In this document: positions 16,953 through 27,740 of the stretch, piece by piece
Numbering within the stretch: the first letter of the stretch is position 1
How the letters are laid out: each line of letters starts with the position of its first letter
Source: Paragorgia papillata
Taxonomy: Eukaryota > Cnidaria > Anthozoa > Scleralcyonacea > Coralliidae
Assembly: GCA_035771165.1 (NCBI GenBank)
Contig: JAWNZC010000300.1
Coordinates: 124,001 to 188,000 of the forward strand
Reading direction: 5' to 3'
Length of the DNA: 64,000 bases
The notes under the pieces: generated by a model
What the model was told of the DNA's origin: nothing
The model's input: the letters and a program-made list of their open reading frames with translations, nothing else
Database searches by the model: none
Position numbers and translations under genes: made by a program

Positions 16953-17426
16953 TTAGAGTTCGTTTTCGCACTCTCCTTCTTCTGGAAACTGACGCTCGTC
17001 ATGCTCTATGGAACCAAGTTCGTCGGAAACTTCTTCTTCATCATCGTCATCAGAAATCTCAATTAGTGTTCCATTTCTTCTTGCTTCTTCGATTTCTTCT
17101 GCTTCTTCTTCTTCTCTTTTGGTTCTTCCATTTTTTAGGTCTATAATTGTGTCTTGCGTTTTGTCTATTTTTAGGAACAATGCATCTAACATTCTATCAT
17201 GTGTTTTATTCCAAACAACATCAGTTAGTTCATATATATCATTTAGCATTTCAAGCATTTCTTTTAGTCTTGTTGGTGTAACATAATCTTCCAAAATTTC
17301 TTGAAACATTAGAGCAATCATTTTGTCTAAAACTTTCTTCATTTCGGGAATATTTGGATTTGCAACCAATATTTCGTATTGGTTTTTGTATTCTTCCAAA
17401 TTTGTATTAATTTCATTTGAGTTCAT
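16953..17426 (-). CDS. Acidic helical protein
   Basis: 157 residues, not recognised. Residues 1-105 are predicted helices (MKKVLDKMIALMFQEILEDY; LKEMLEMLNDIYELTDVVW). Residues about 105-157 are strongly acidic (REEEEAEEIEEARR, DDDEEEVSDELG). No membrane segment and no catalytic motif. The start has AAAGAATAAG upstream, a weak form of the shared leader. Confidence 0.55.
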   Translation of the reverse strand: MNSNEINTNLEEYKNQYEILVANPNIPEMKKVLDKMIALMFQEILEDYVTPTRLKEMLEMLNDIYELTDVVWNKTHDRMLDALFLKIDKTQDTIIDLKNGRTKREEEEAEEIEEARRNGTLIEISDDDDEEEVSDELGSIEHDERQFPEEGECENEL

Positions 17427-17465
17427 TCTTATTCTTTTAATTTTTTTCGAAAAAAAAAGTTCAAT

Positions 17466-17666
17466 TTAAAAAACTGTGTCATAAACTCCTGTTCTAACCA
17501 ACATTTGGGTTTTTGTTTCGCCTGGATGTATGTAGTTGCAAACTGTTCCTGGATGTGTACTTTTGTTATAGTATATAATATTTGGTTGTTTGCCTGGATA
17601 TGTTGTAAAACCTACCCACATGCATTTTTCCCTGTCTGGACATAATTTACTCCTTTTGCTATTCAT
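17466..17666 (-). CDS. Small cysteine-containing protein, last gene of the virus block
   Basis: 66 residues with C9, C15 and C43 and an aromatic, proline-rich sequence (MWVGFTTYPGKQPNIIYYN). It is possibly a small metal-binding protein, but the cysteine spacing fits no family I know. Support comes from the AATTAAATAA leader at the ATG and its place in the gene row. It is the rightmost gene before the repeats at 17,677. Confidence 0.5.
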   Translation of the reverse strand: MNSKRSKLCPDREKCMWVGFTTYPGKQPNIIYYNKSTHPGTVCNYIHPGETKTQMLVRTGVYDTVF

Positions 17667-17676
17667 TTATTTAATT

Positions 17677-17890
17677 TTAAAACCCAAGTCCCCAAAAAAC
17701 CCCAAAACCCCAAGTCCCAAAAACTTGGCAACCCCAATTCCAAAAAAATATCCCAAAAAACCCCAAAACCCCAATCCCAAAAACTTGGCAACCATCTTTA
17801 AAAAAATTCCCAAAAACTTGGCGGCCATTTTGGAAACCGGAAGTCAACCATTTTGGAAAAACTTGGCGGCCATCTTTAAAAAATTCAGGA
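17677..17890. repeat. Subterminal repeats at the virus/host junction
   Basis: At least four copies of AAAAACTTGGC(A/G)(A/G)CC lie at about 17,727, 17,780, 17,812 and 17,860, mixed with CCCAAAACCCC strings. This is probably part of the right terminal inverted repeat of the integrated element. The left end is outside the window, so neither the inverted repeat nor a target duplication can be checked. The exact end lies somewhere between 17,680 and about 18,100. Confidence 0.45.
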
Positions 17891-17899
17891 GGGGGTTGC

Positions 17900-20150
17900 G
17901 AATGCTTTTTGGAATGGTTTTTGTTTAGTAGCCAGGATCGGCCTTTTAACACTACTAGCGTGATGTATGTAGAAGGGCGGATATATGTAGTGGGCGACGA
18001 AACGGTGCTAGGTGTGATACAAGAAGACTGTGTATACTCGACCAAAAACTCTACGCCTTCAGGCCTGTTTTGTCAAACACGATTGAGAACATTTTCCAAA
18101 CGAAATAGTCTTCAAGCATTTTGAATTCTAGACCATGTGAAATTACATGTTGTATTTTTCCTTGTTGAAAAAACATAAACAAATTTTCCAGATAGGAGTA
18201 GAGAAACTGTTGCATCGTGATTAGATAGTAAAAGAAGAATAAAAATAGGAAACGGAAATTTTCAGTGAAAACGAGAAGCAATTGTTTAGCCTGCGTGAGC
18301 CAGTGCGAGATAGGGGCGGGGGAAATGGCCTGCACGGATAGGATTGAAAAAACGAATATGTGCGGCAATCGGCACATTACGCTTAGTATCATTATTTGAT
18401 GCTAATTACATGTAGTTGGTCATTAAACGGAAATTAATGACCTAATCAGCTATAAACTCTGCGTATGGGATTGAGTCGAGTGGATGCTTTTAATATATAG
18501 AAAAATTTTGTGTTTTCTTATTTCTGTTGAAGTGAAACTTTAGTTTAAAGTCTACTGACAGTTTTTACGGCTACAGGTTGGTTTACGCAACTTTGTAGCC
18601 CTATGTCAGCAGCACGGATGTTTCTATTGAAAAAAAAAGAACTTTTTCATTTGCAATTTGTATGTCAATACAATACTTCGGCCGAACTGTATGGGATTTA
18701 CAATTACAATGCTTCTAAATTGCTATAGCTGTATGTACAGACTATTTTAGAGATTCAAGCTATTTTAGCTAATTTTGTATGCCATGTGTAACTTCAAAGG
18801 CCATGTCCACTCGTGTGCGTTTTCATATCTCTCCGCTTTAATTAAAACTGAAAACACAAAGCTTTTTGTATCGTATTTGCCCTTCTATACACCCGTTCAG
18901 TTTGATGAAAATGGAAACTTTCGAAATGTATGTGGGCGGAAAGGTAAAACTGAATAAAACGTCTTTTGTCACAGCGTTTTTGCATGAAAATTTCTACTTG
19001 TGAAGAGGGCCTAATTACTTTGTTTGTTTTGTAAGTATTTTCTATATTATGTTAACTCTTTCATCTGCAGAGGCTCGAAGGCGTGCGGGTGAGAGCTGAA
19101 GACTCGATTGCCTGCGCGCCTGCGACTAACCAGAATAATTAATAGCAGCCTCTGCGGAGGAGAGAGTTATGTTAATGAGTACAAATGACAAGATTATTCA
19201 TTGAATATCTATTTCTGTTTCTCTCCAACTTTCTCGTTCTCCTTTCCTTCGTACTCCTTTGCTTCCTCCTCCTCTTTCATTACTTCCACCACCACCAGAA
19301 GATAGTGGGTATCGTGGCTCTGTAATCACGGATGAAGACCTGGAAAGTGAAGTGGTAAGAACTTTGAATCAATATTACAGTGAAGAATGGTCTACATGAA
19401 CTTAATAGTATTGATAAGTGTTTTTAAATAATCCGGGATTTGCTGCATGTAATGTAGGAAGTGGTTGCTCCGCTGATCTTAATACGTCTGGGTTGCTCAT
19501 CCAGTTATACTCGTCAGTTAACGTTTTGAAGCCACTGGCGGCTACCAACCTTTCTTCTCTTCTGAAGCTAAACATTTATAATTCTATCACAAAACTTCTT
19601 TTTAAAAAAACTTTTATTAGGTCTCTAACGTTTCGGGGCCGGCTCTAGGTAAAATTGCATGTGGTCAAACAGCGTCTTTTATTTGTTCTAGATTTCATTA
19701 GAATATCAAATTTACAAAAAGTCTCTAATTAAGTTCAAACCCTTTGGGATAAACGTGTCTAAGGTATATGCCCCCAAACCCTATTTTTCTGTAGGCCTAT
19801 TAACAGTTTTATCAATTATCCTAACTCTTACATCGAATAAGCATTTATGCATGGCCTTCCCCAAAACAAGCATACACGATATACGATTGCTCGACATGCT
19901 TTTCTGTAACTGATCGCGCTCGCATTTTGAAATCGCGAGCGTTGTATAAGATAAAATAGCAGACGAATCTCGTTTTCTATCACGTTTGTCTCTGACGAAA
20001 GGCCTTCGGCTCGAAACTTTAGTCTCCTATACGTTCCGTGTTGTGGTAGTATATCCAACCTTACTATATTTTGATTTGTGTTTCAGCACTGCCTACGCAG
20101 CACACTACTTTGATTATACACTACTAGATTTATATATATATATATATATA
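17900..20150. other. Chromosomal stretch without a supported gene
   Basis: I see no convincing coding region here. It contains one small MITE-like inverted repeat (19054-19170) and, at 19,985-20,110, a copy of a dispersed repeat (GACGAAAGGCCTTCGGCTCG ... CAACCTTACTATAT ... CACTGCCTACGCAGCACAC). Other parts of that repeat recur near 37,360-37,960 and 46,555-46,635. Confidence 0.5.
19054..19170. mobile_element. Short MITE-like element
   Basis: Imperfect inverted ends of about 24 bp (TTAACTCTTTCATCTGCAGA and, at the right, TCTGCGGAGGAGAGAGTTA) enclose a GC-richer core. The target duplication is unclear. Confidence 0.4.
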
Positions 20151-20151
20151 T

Positions 20152-20297
20152 ACAAAGTATGAAGAATAGTTTTATCTTACAGTCTTCGCTACCAGAGGTT
20201 TCACCCTAAACGGGATCATCAGGCGACTGATGATCCCGTTTAGGGTGAAACCTCTGGTAGCGAAGATTGTAAGGTAAAACTATTCTTCATACTTTGT
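20152..20297. repeat. Near-perfect 71-bp-arm palindrome inserted in TA repeats
   Basis: Arms 20152-20222 and 20227-20297 are almost exact reverse complements around the loop GCGA. They begin ACAAAGTATGAAGAATAG and end at the same string reversed. A (TA)n tract lies directly to the left. It resembles a foldback MITE. Confidence 0.8.
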
Positions 20298-20357
20298 ATT
20301 TTGCTCTATCTATATATGGTATTGAGCACTCTCTAACATTTCGTGAACCGAAACTCA

Positions 20358-20394
<37 letters not shown>

Positions 20395-20506
20395 CATTAA
20401 TAATTCATGAGGAAAACACAAAGAAAAATCATGAGCGTATCGGATCTATATATGTGATATAGACTCGCTCTAAGTTTCTCGCTCGTTTTTAACGGCTGAG
20501 ATAAGC

Positions 20507-20936
20507 TTAATTTTCAAAATTACTACGCCAATGAATGTATGAAGTGATTCTTTTTAGAAGCCATTTAAAAACCTTGCAGTACGGGCTTTATCGGCTCTAA
20601 AACACTCGGCTATCGCCTCGTGTTTTATATCCGATAAAGCCCTCCTGCGCGGTTTATAAATATTACATATATATATGATAAAGCCCTCCTGCGCGGTTTA
20701 TAAATATTACATATATATATGATAAAGCCCTCCTGCGCGGTTTATAAATATTACACATATATATATATATATATGTGTAATATTTATAAACCGCGCAGGA
20801 GGGCTTTATCGGATATAAAACACGAGGCGATAGCCGAGTGTTTTAGAGCCGATAAAGCCCGTACTGCAAGGTTTTTAAATGGCTTCTAAAAAGAATCACT
20901 TCATACGTTTATTGGCGTAGTAATTTTGAAAATTAA
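20507..20936. repeat. Foldback hairpin with triplicated inner unit
   Basis: The left arm from 20507 and the right arm ending at 20936 are nearly perfect reverse complements. Near the centre the left side carries three direct copies of a roughly 45-bp unit (starting GATAAAGCCCTCCTGCGCGG) against one on the right, with TA repeats at the turn. Unequal slippage of the inner unit is likely. Confidence 0.75.
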
Positions 20937-21225
20937 AGGGACACTCTACCCCCCAAACAAGTGGTGTTCATATGAAAGGTCTATATGTACTTACTTTGGA
21001 ATGGGTATTCATTTCCTTCAAATCTTTTTGGTTTTCGAGAAATTTGACTTTGTTTGTCGTATTTTTGACACACTGTAGTCCGCCATGTTCGCTTTGCTTG
21101 CGGGCGAAAGCGGTCGCTCCCATTAGCGTTTTGACGTCATTGAGTGATAGAAAGAAATTGTCCTTCGACAGCGTGGTGTTTCATTAGCATAAACATCTTT
21201 GGTTTATCGGTTTATACTTTTTACA

Positions 21226-22987
21226 ATGCCTCATTGCATGGTGCCCGACTGCACAAATAATTCACGCAAGACTGCGGGAATAAGTTACCATCGACTTCCT
21301 GCAGATGATCGACTGCGACAAGCCTGGCTGGCCAGAATTCGCCGTACTAATCCACGTTCGCGCAGCAACTCGTTTGTTTGTTCGGAACATTTTACGCCTG
21401 ATTGCTTCGATAAAACTATACCTGGATTAGTGGCTGGCTACCAGAAAAGGAGGAAACTGAAAGGTAATTCGCTTCCATCAATATTTCCTCGAAGATGTGC
21501 CGAAAAACCTAGAGTTGCCAGCGAACGAAGAAATTTCAGACGCTCCAGACAAGAGGTATTGCCGGCTGTAACACATAGTTGATTTGGCGGAGTTTATACG
21601 TTGTGTATATATATTATAAATACTCGTACATATTTAAAAAATGAATAAAATTCAAAACAAACACAATGACTAAAGTTTGTTTCTATGTGTTTATTGTAGT
21701 TAAATGATTATCCAGACATTACATTCAGACATTACATTCAGACATTACATATTTTCTTATTATAAGATGTTAGACAACCTTGTTTCATTCGAAACAACCT
21801 CAAAGGCAGAGTATGTGAACCCAATACCTTGCGAATCACCTGAAAACTCTGCTAGTAGCGCTAACGATGTAAGTGAAATGCAATTCACCGATGAAGATCT
21901 TGGGCTGGCGAGTATCGAAGAATGCAAATCGTCTGAAGGTACTTGTACTGATGCTCCTTTAGTTTTATCCTTTGCTGAAGACTGTGGCACAACAACAACT
22001 ACAACTGATACTGAGATCCAATGTGAACTGTTAGTGAGAGCAACTAGAAGTGTTGAAGTGCAAACGGAACCTGTACTTCTTGCCTGTCAAACAGATAACA
22101 ACCCCCCAAGTCCACATGAAGTTACACATTCTGTTACTGTTGACCATTGTTATAGCCATAAAACTCTGCCTTCTTCACCCATTCCTTCTACAAGTCAAGC
22201 TCAGTATATATCTCCTTCAAAAAGCATTTCTTCAGGGCCAGTTGATTCAGATTCTGATGGAGATAATACTGAGGATATTTACTTGCCTGGTTCTGCAGAC
22301 AGCCAATCTGAAACAGAAGCTGATAATGAACCAGATAGGGGCCCCCTGCAACAGAAAAAGTTTATTGTGTTTGAAGAACAACTCGATAAGCTTTTTGTCA
22401 GTTGTTCCACTTGTGGTAAACCCATAGCTGAAAGTTCTAAAACTTTTGTTGGTAGTATGGTTGTGGTACAATCATCATGTATTGATGGCCATGATAAAAC
22501 ATGGCAATCACAACCCATGATTCATGGAAAAGTTGCAGGAAATATGATGATTGCAGCATCCATACTCTTCAGTGGTAATTCATTCGCAAATGTAAATTCA
22601 CTGGCATGTCGCCTCAACCTGGCTTTTATAAGCAGTGCTCTCTTCTATAAAATACAGAAGAATTTTCTATTTCCTGTGATCGAGAAGACTTGGAAAGAAC
22701 ACCAAGATAACCTGTTCAAAGAGATAAGAAAATCAAATAAATTAGAAGTGTGTGGAGATGGCAGAAGTGATAGTCCTGGACACTGTGCAAAATATGGTAC
22801 ATATACAATAATGGACGAAAGCAGCAGTAAAATTATTGATTTCAGTATCGTGCAAGTTACTGAGGTGTCTTCATCTAATGCTATGGAAGCAGAAGGGTGC
22901 AGCGAGAAACTTAGAGCGAGTCTATATCACATATATAGATCCGATACGCTTATGATTTTTCTTTGTGTTTTCCTCATGAATTATTAA
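21226..22987 (+). CDS. THAP-domain transposase (Kolobok-like), two exons, 3' truncated
   Basis: Exon 1 is 21226-21555 and encodes a THAP zinc-binding domain: C4, C9, C52 and H55 as the C2CH ligands, W34, and SLPSIF at 82-87 as the AVPTIF-like box. A GT at 21556 and an AG ending at 21715 define a 160-bp phase-0 intron. Exon 2 (from 21716) continues in frame through a Ser/Asp-rich linker, then VFEEQLDKLFVSCSTCGKP, WQSQPMIHGKVAGNMMIAAS and CGDGRSDSPGHCAKYGTYTI. The last block, with VQVTEVSSSNAME, is typical of THAP-containing transposases of the Kolobok group (from memory of the family). At about 22,902 the frame enters the element's terminal repeat and the last roughly 28 residues are not transposase. 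The catalytic C-terminal region is lost, so the protein is probably inactive, though it could still bind DNA. Confidence 0.7.
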
Positions 22988-23028
22988 TGAATTTTAGAAA
23001 TATATATATATATATATATATATGTAAT

Positions 23029-23171
23029 ATATCATACACGAGGAGGAGTGTTTCATCAGGATATCCAAACACCAAGACGTTTATTGAAAATCGAGGCGAA
23101 GCCGAGGTTTTTGAACAAACTTCGAGGTGTTTGGATATCCTGACGAAACACTCCTTCGAGTGTATGATATA
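23029..23171. repeat. Foldback element, about 45-bp arms
   Basis: 23029-23072 (TATCATACACGAGGAGGAG...) pairs with 23125-23171, leaving a 50-bp middle that itself contains a short palindrome (CGAGGCGAAGCCGAGG). It adjoins the (TA)n right of the THAP element. Confidence 0.65.
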
Positions 23172-23441
23172 GCATCTCAAACAAATCAGTATTTTAAGAG
23201 AAAATCAAGATGAAAGTTTGCTTAATTTATGTAATTTCTTCCTCCGATATCCAAACCACCGACACGGTACCGATTTCCTTCATGAATTATGAATGAGTTT
23301 GAGATATATATATCACCCCCAGTCCTGGAATCCCAAGTGCGAAGATAGCCACAAAACAGGCAATTGCTAAGGTAAGGCATGACAGCAGGAGCAAAAGTAG
23401 GAATTTGAATTAGGAGATACAGTTTTTTACTTTTTTTTCAG

Positions 23442-23820
23442 AGGTGAACCAAAATGGCTCACTGGCACAGTAGTGGAAAGGGCGGGTCCTGTGTCTTATC
23501 GTACTCAGGTGGGCGAAGAAGATTTGGAAAAGGCATGTAGACCAAGGGGTTGCGATTTATCGGTGAATCTCAGGGGAACTTCGGCTCGGTCCGTGCCTAT
23601 GGATGCACCAGCAGTTGCTACCACCATACCTAATTTAAACCAGACCGGTCTTACTGAGATGAATCAAAGTCCGCCTATTATTGATTCTGAGGTAGTGCCT
23701 GAAGTAGGTGGAGAAGAGGTTAGAGTAGATGGCGATGAAGCTAGAGAAAGTAGAACAGATCCTGTGCGGAACAGGCGGGCTCCTGAACGATATGGTTACA
23801 ATAAGGAAGGAGGAGTGTAG
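23442..23820 (+). pseudogene. Ty3/gypsy-type integrase C-terminus, 5' truncated
   Basis: The frame starts behind a possible splice acceptor (TTTTTTTTCAG) and encodes RGEPKWLTGTVVERAGPVSY, the usual C-terminal integrase segment of gypsy-like pol. An acidic tail ending RRAPERYGYNKEGGV follows. The stop codon overlaps the start of the LTR. Everything upstream of this tail of pol is missing here. Confidence 0.75.
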
Positions 23821-24031
23821 TGTTCTTGTATTACGTAACGTTGAGTTTAACCAATCAGAACCAACTAAAGCCATGCGGTCTTCCGATTGTTCGGGAGATC
23901 GAAGAACTGACTGTGAACGTTGAAGTTGTGTTGTTGTAACTATTGTATCAAGACATCTGAACTGAAAATAAAGACTAAAACACAATACGTACCACCTGTT
24001 ACCGCCCTTAGCAGCTGCTTCCATCTGTACA
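23816..24031 (+). mobile_element. 3' LTR of a gypsy-like retrotransposon
   Basis: A purine tract (AATAAGGAAGGAGGAG) precedes TGTAGTGTTCTTG, as expected for a polypurine tract followed by a 3' LTR. An AATAAA at about 23,967 fits the poly(A) site. A TG...CA end can be placed at 24,031 (ATCTGTACA), but with no second LTR in the window the right end is uncertain. Confidence 0.6.
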
Positions 24032-24044
24032 ACCGTAAAGCCTA

Positions 24045-24218
24045 GACACTAAGATACAGATGGTTATTTACCATCTGTAACTATCGATTAGCATCTGCAT
24101 GCGGATGGTAATTTACCATCTGTAACTATCGGTTAGCATCTGATGCATCTGCATGCAGATGGTTATTTACCATCTATAACTATCGGTTAGTATCTGATGC
24201 ATCTGCATACGGATGAAA
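24045..24218. repeat. Tandem repeat, units of about 46-57 bp
   Basis: Three to four copies of a unit built from ATGGTTATTTACCATCTGTA and ACTATCGGTTAGCATCTG-type segments. Later copies carry an added GATGCATCTGCATGC segment. Confidence 0.75.
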
Positions 24219-24860
24219 GGAATATGATCAGTAACTTGCTTCTGCGATTTAATTTTTTAAGGTTGAGACCAAAATTGGAGCAAAAAGAGCAATAATTTGA
24301 CTCCAGAACTGGAGTAAAAAGTAAACACACCAGATAACTCCTTTTGTGGAGTTATATATATATATATTTATTTACACCGGTAGACAAATTTCACAAATGA
24401 ATACAAACACCAATTGCGTGAAAACGTTTTATTCGATAGATTATATGGCTTGCACTTGTCTTACATATAAAGTTTGTTATATACCCCGTCAATATATATA
24501 TATAGAGAAAATATTAATATCGCATGCAGTGAATATATGCATTTGTAAGAAAAGTTCTCTTCAAGAACGTTCTCGTCACCACTCACCGTAGGACACTTAT
24601 AACTTATAAGTTCTGAAATTGTCGCGCGATCGAGAACTTAGTTCCCTACCAATGATGTATTTATCGAACACATATTTCTGGAGTTGTCGTAGGCGTACTC
24701 GAAGCATATATATTTCTGAAGTTGTCAAAGGCGTACTCGAAGCATATACTCCTTGTTGTGAATATTTACAGTATATAATAACAATAACCAACAATTGACA
24801 CGAATCTTCGAAGAAAAGCATTTATCGTTCCATTCTTTAGTTTATGGTCGATACTCCTCC

Positions 24861-24911
24861 AACTTGACACTTCAAAGGATTGGAGCCTCCAATCCTTTGA
24901 AGTGTCAAGTT
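24861..24911. repeat. Perfect 25-bp-arm palindrome with 1-nt loop
   Basis: AACTTGACACTTCAAAGGAT plus five more bases is followed by one C and the exact reverse complement. No target duplication seen. Confidence 0.85.
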
Positions 24912-25055
24912 ATGCAAATTTAATAACTTCACTGCGAATAATCCCATATATAGCATATTAATGTGATTAGGCAAGTCGTCGTCTTGTTCGCTATCGTCTT
25001 TGCTTAAAAGACTCGATACGGTCGTCGTTGTGTCCGCAGTCGACGAGTTATTAGA

Positions 25056-26786
25056 GAGTTTGGCAATCGGGACGTCTTTGACGACGGCTACGTCAACAAC
25101 CCCAAAAGGACTGGGATGAGTTTAATGTTCACGTTGCAACGTCGCCCGTACGTTCTCCTGCGACGCCATTTTAGTAAACTGGAGTTGTGTGACAACGGCA
25201 GGCATTGGTATGGCAGAAACCGCAGAAAATAAGTAAGTATTGACTGTTTTGGATTTGTTGGACTACATATTTTCATCTATTCAACTAATTTCCCAATAAT
25301 ATTAGGAAAATATCGATGAAATGGAAATCGCTACAATTATTACCGGTAGCCGTCGCGAATTAAAGTTTGCCAAATTACCGAATTTTGCAACGGGTACCAC
25401 AGGGAGCCCAACTCTGACGCCTGTGATGCTCCTTCCTCTTTTTCTGTTTTATTATATTGAGCTTCTGACTGAAAACCGAGGCCGCTTAATAACAGTTGTG
25501 TAAGCTGGTTAACAGTTGGTAATATATGCATGTATATGCAAATTGCAGCGCGCGGTAATTTGAAACTCGAAACAGCTGTTGGGCTTCTGTGCCACGTGAA
25601 TGGCGCGTGACGCTCACTGAAAGCTGAGACGACTAAACGCGCAGTGCGGGAAAACACGCGAGAGAGAAACAAGACAGAGGAAAGGGATGAAACAACGACG
25701 TGTCTCTGTTCAAGGTGTTCCATAAGTAGCTTGGACAGCTGTTTGTCATCGGAATCCGCCGGATGGCAAGCAGGCCACCGCTGAGATATCTGAATACAAT
25801 TCATCCGAATATTCATCCGCACTCAGAACGATCAAAAGAGGAATGCATAATTGCGAGGTAAGACAAAGCACTTGTTTGTTTAAATATTTATATGAAGTAT
25901 ATAAAGTCTTACGTTTAATGTTTAATCTATTTGCTATTCACTATTTGCTAATCCTTTGTACGATATCTGTCTTCAAGTTGTTAGAGACGTACACCTACTG
26001 CGAATAGCCTTTCTGTGTCAGAAATACAAGTGTGATAAATGGCCATAAAGAGTATATTCCAATAGATTCTCCAATAAATTCCTACCACGATCAAATTATT
26101 CAAATCACGAAATGCCAGCTCACGAATGGTTACGAAGGGGCTCGGAACACCAATCGGCATTTCCGACCGTGACGTTCAGAGTATTAAAGTATCCAAGCTA
26201 CTTATGGAACACGTTGAACATAACAAGTCCGTTGAAATATCGTTAAATATTTACTTATTTCGGGTCGGGTTTTTTTAATACAAGTACCGTTACTTGTTTA
26301 TGAACAATCTAACAAGCGATCAAAGGGAAAATGCTTGCGAAACAAAGTCCGGAACGCGTAGTTATTTCGAAAATTGAACAGCAACGATTCAGAGTTTCAT
26401 CCCTCTCCTCTCTTCGCCCTCGTGTGTTTTATCACACCGCGGGTGTTCCGCCAACGTCAATTTGTTCGAGCTCAAATTACTACGACAAAGAACGCAGCTT
26501 TCAGTGAGCGTCGCGCGCCATTCACGTGGCACAGAAGCCCAATAGCTGTTTCGAGTTTCAAATTACCGCGCGCTGCAATTTGCATATATATGCATATATT
26601 ACCAACTGTTACGGTTTTCAGTCAGAAGCTCAATATAATAAAACAAAAAAAAGAGGAAGGACCATCACAGGCGTCAGAGTTGGGCTCCCAGTGCGGGTAC
26701 GCGATTAAAAAGAGGTTCTCGTCCCAGTCCTTTTGGGGTTGTTGACGTAGCCGTCGTCAAAGATGTCGCGATTGCCAAACTCTCTA
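25056..26786. mobile_element. 1.7-kb foldback element
   Basis: Inverted arms run roughly 25056-25735 and 26185-26786. They share GAGAGTTTGGCAATCG at the ends, CGTCAACAACCCCAAAAGGA, AGAAGCCCAA-type and TCCATAAGTAGCTTGGA strings. The left arm has an extra 255 bp (25,116-25,370) absent from the right. The arms have drifted, so the element is not recent. Reading frames here are short and not credible as genes. Confidence 0.65.
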
Positions 26787-26973
26787 TGCAGCAACGAAAC
26801 AAGTATAGCCTTCCTTTGCGGAGTTTTAATCGTTGGAGGAACTATTAGTGTGAAGGCTTCTGTCGATAACGGGCTGCCGTTGTCTCGTTCGCTATGCTTC
26901 GATGGAAAAGATTGACTCCACTTTGCCGCGGAGTTTGTTGATGAAACTGTTAGTTACTAAAATCTTTTCATCT

Positions 26974-27216
26974 TGTCGACAACGGTGAAGCTTGGTATAT
27001 GAGCGAGATCAACCGTATACCTTGACTGCCGAAGAGGATCAAAATTTGCGATTTCTGATTGGTTGAGCCCCGGGCGGACCTATGCGAAGACAGTACTGTT
27101 TGCTAATTGTTTGTCTTCGCAGAGGTCCGCACGAAGCTTAACCAATCAGAACTTGCAAATTTTGATCCTCTTCAGCAATCAAGCTATACGATTATCCCGC
27201 TCAAAACGTTGTCGAT
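26974..27216. repeat. Foldback element with interrupted arms
   Basis: GAAGAGGATCAAAATTTGC...GCGGACC...TGCGAAGAC on the left pairs with the reverse order on the right. Outer segments (GTCGACAACG and CGTTGTCGAT) extend the pairing. A CAAT-containing motif (CTGATTGGTT/AACCAATCAG) lies in each arm. Confidence 0.6.
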
Positions 27217-27740
27217 AAGAAAATATTTTATACCAATTACAGTTTTAAAGATTCAACGGCAAACTTAATACTAAACGGCTGTCGGGATTCAAAGCAACGA
27301 AATACCGACGTATAGAAAAAATCCTTCATCGAAGTAAAACGTCAGATTATTAAACGATTGAAAATATTGCCGTTTCCAGCGGCGCCCTTCAATTCTTCAC
27401 TGATCACAATAAAAGCCTACTCTTCAGATACCACTGCCAGAGTCTAGACAGATCGAACGTCCGTGACCGTGAACGATTCGTTATTTATGAACGATGTTAT
27501 TCGACTATTTTTACTCCAAGTAAAGTCAAACAAGGATGACACTTTTATACAATGCCGTAAAGAAGACGATGAGAAAACGTGTAAGTTTAACACAGAAAAA
27601 ATCTTACTAAGTGTGTAGGGCTACTGAGAGGAGGGGCGGGGGGGGGGGGCAACTTTCTTGCGTTGCAAGTTGAAAAGCTTTGATGCACTGTTCTGAGAAG
27701 GAATATGAATAACTATAGTTTTTGTGATTAATTTTCAAAG

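Larger units (their letters stand above)
20391..22993. mobile_element. 2.6-kb element with 92-bp inverted ends carrying a THAP transposase gene
   Basis: 20391-20482 and 22902-22993 are reverse complements with one difference seen. The outer ends read AATTCATTAATAATTCATGA, and (TA)n tracts flank both sides. Between them lie a 430-bp hairpin element and a two-exon THAP transposase gene whose reading frame runs into the right repeat. Either this is a transposon whose gene has been truncated, or a repeat pair that landed on both sides of a transposase gene. Confidence 0.6.

Noticed and set aside
19990..20035. Hammerhead-ribozyme-like core (CTGACGA ... CGAAAC), also at 46,558-46,590
   Set aside because: Core-like strings are present, but I could not pair stem I or find a properly placed cleavage site, and the GACGAAGG...CGAAACG string is a common feature of dispersed repeats. 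A covariance-model search would settle it.
25340..26745. Frames of 120-160 codons in the 25-26.8 kb foldback, sharing APFTWHRSP on both arms
   Set aside because: The shared peptide arises from the inverted arms and the frames otherwise differ, so this is repeat sequence and not a gene family.
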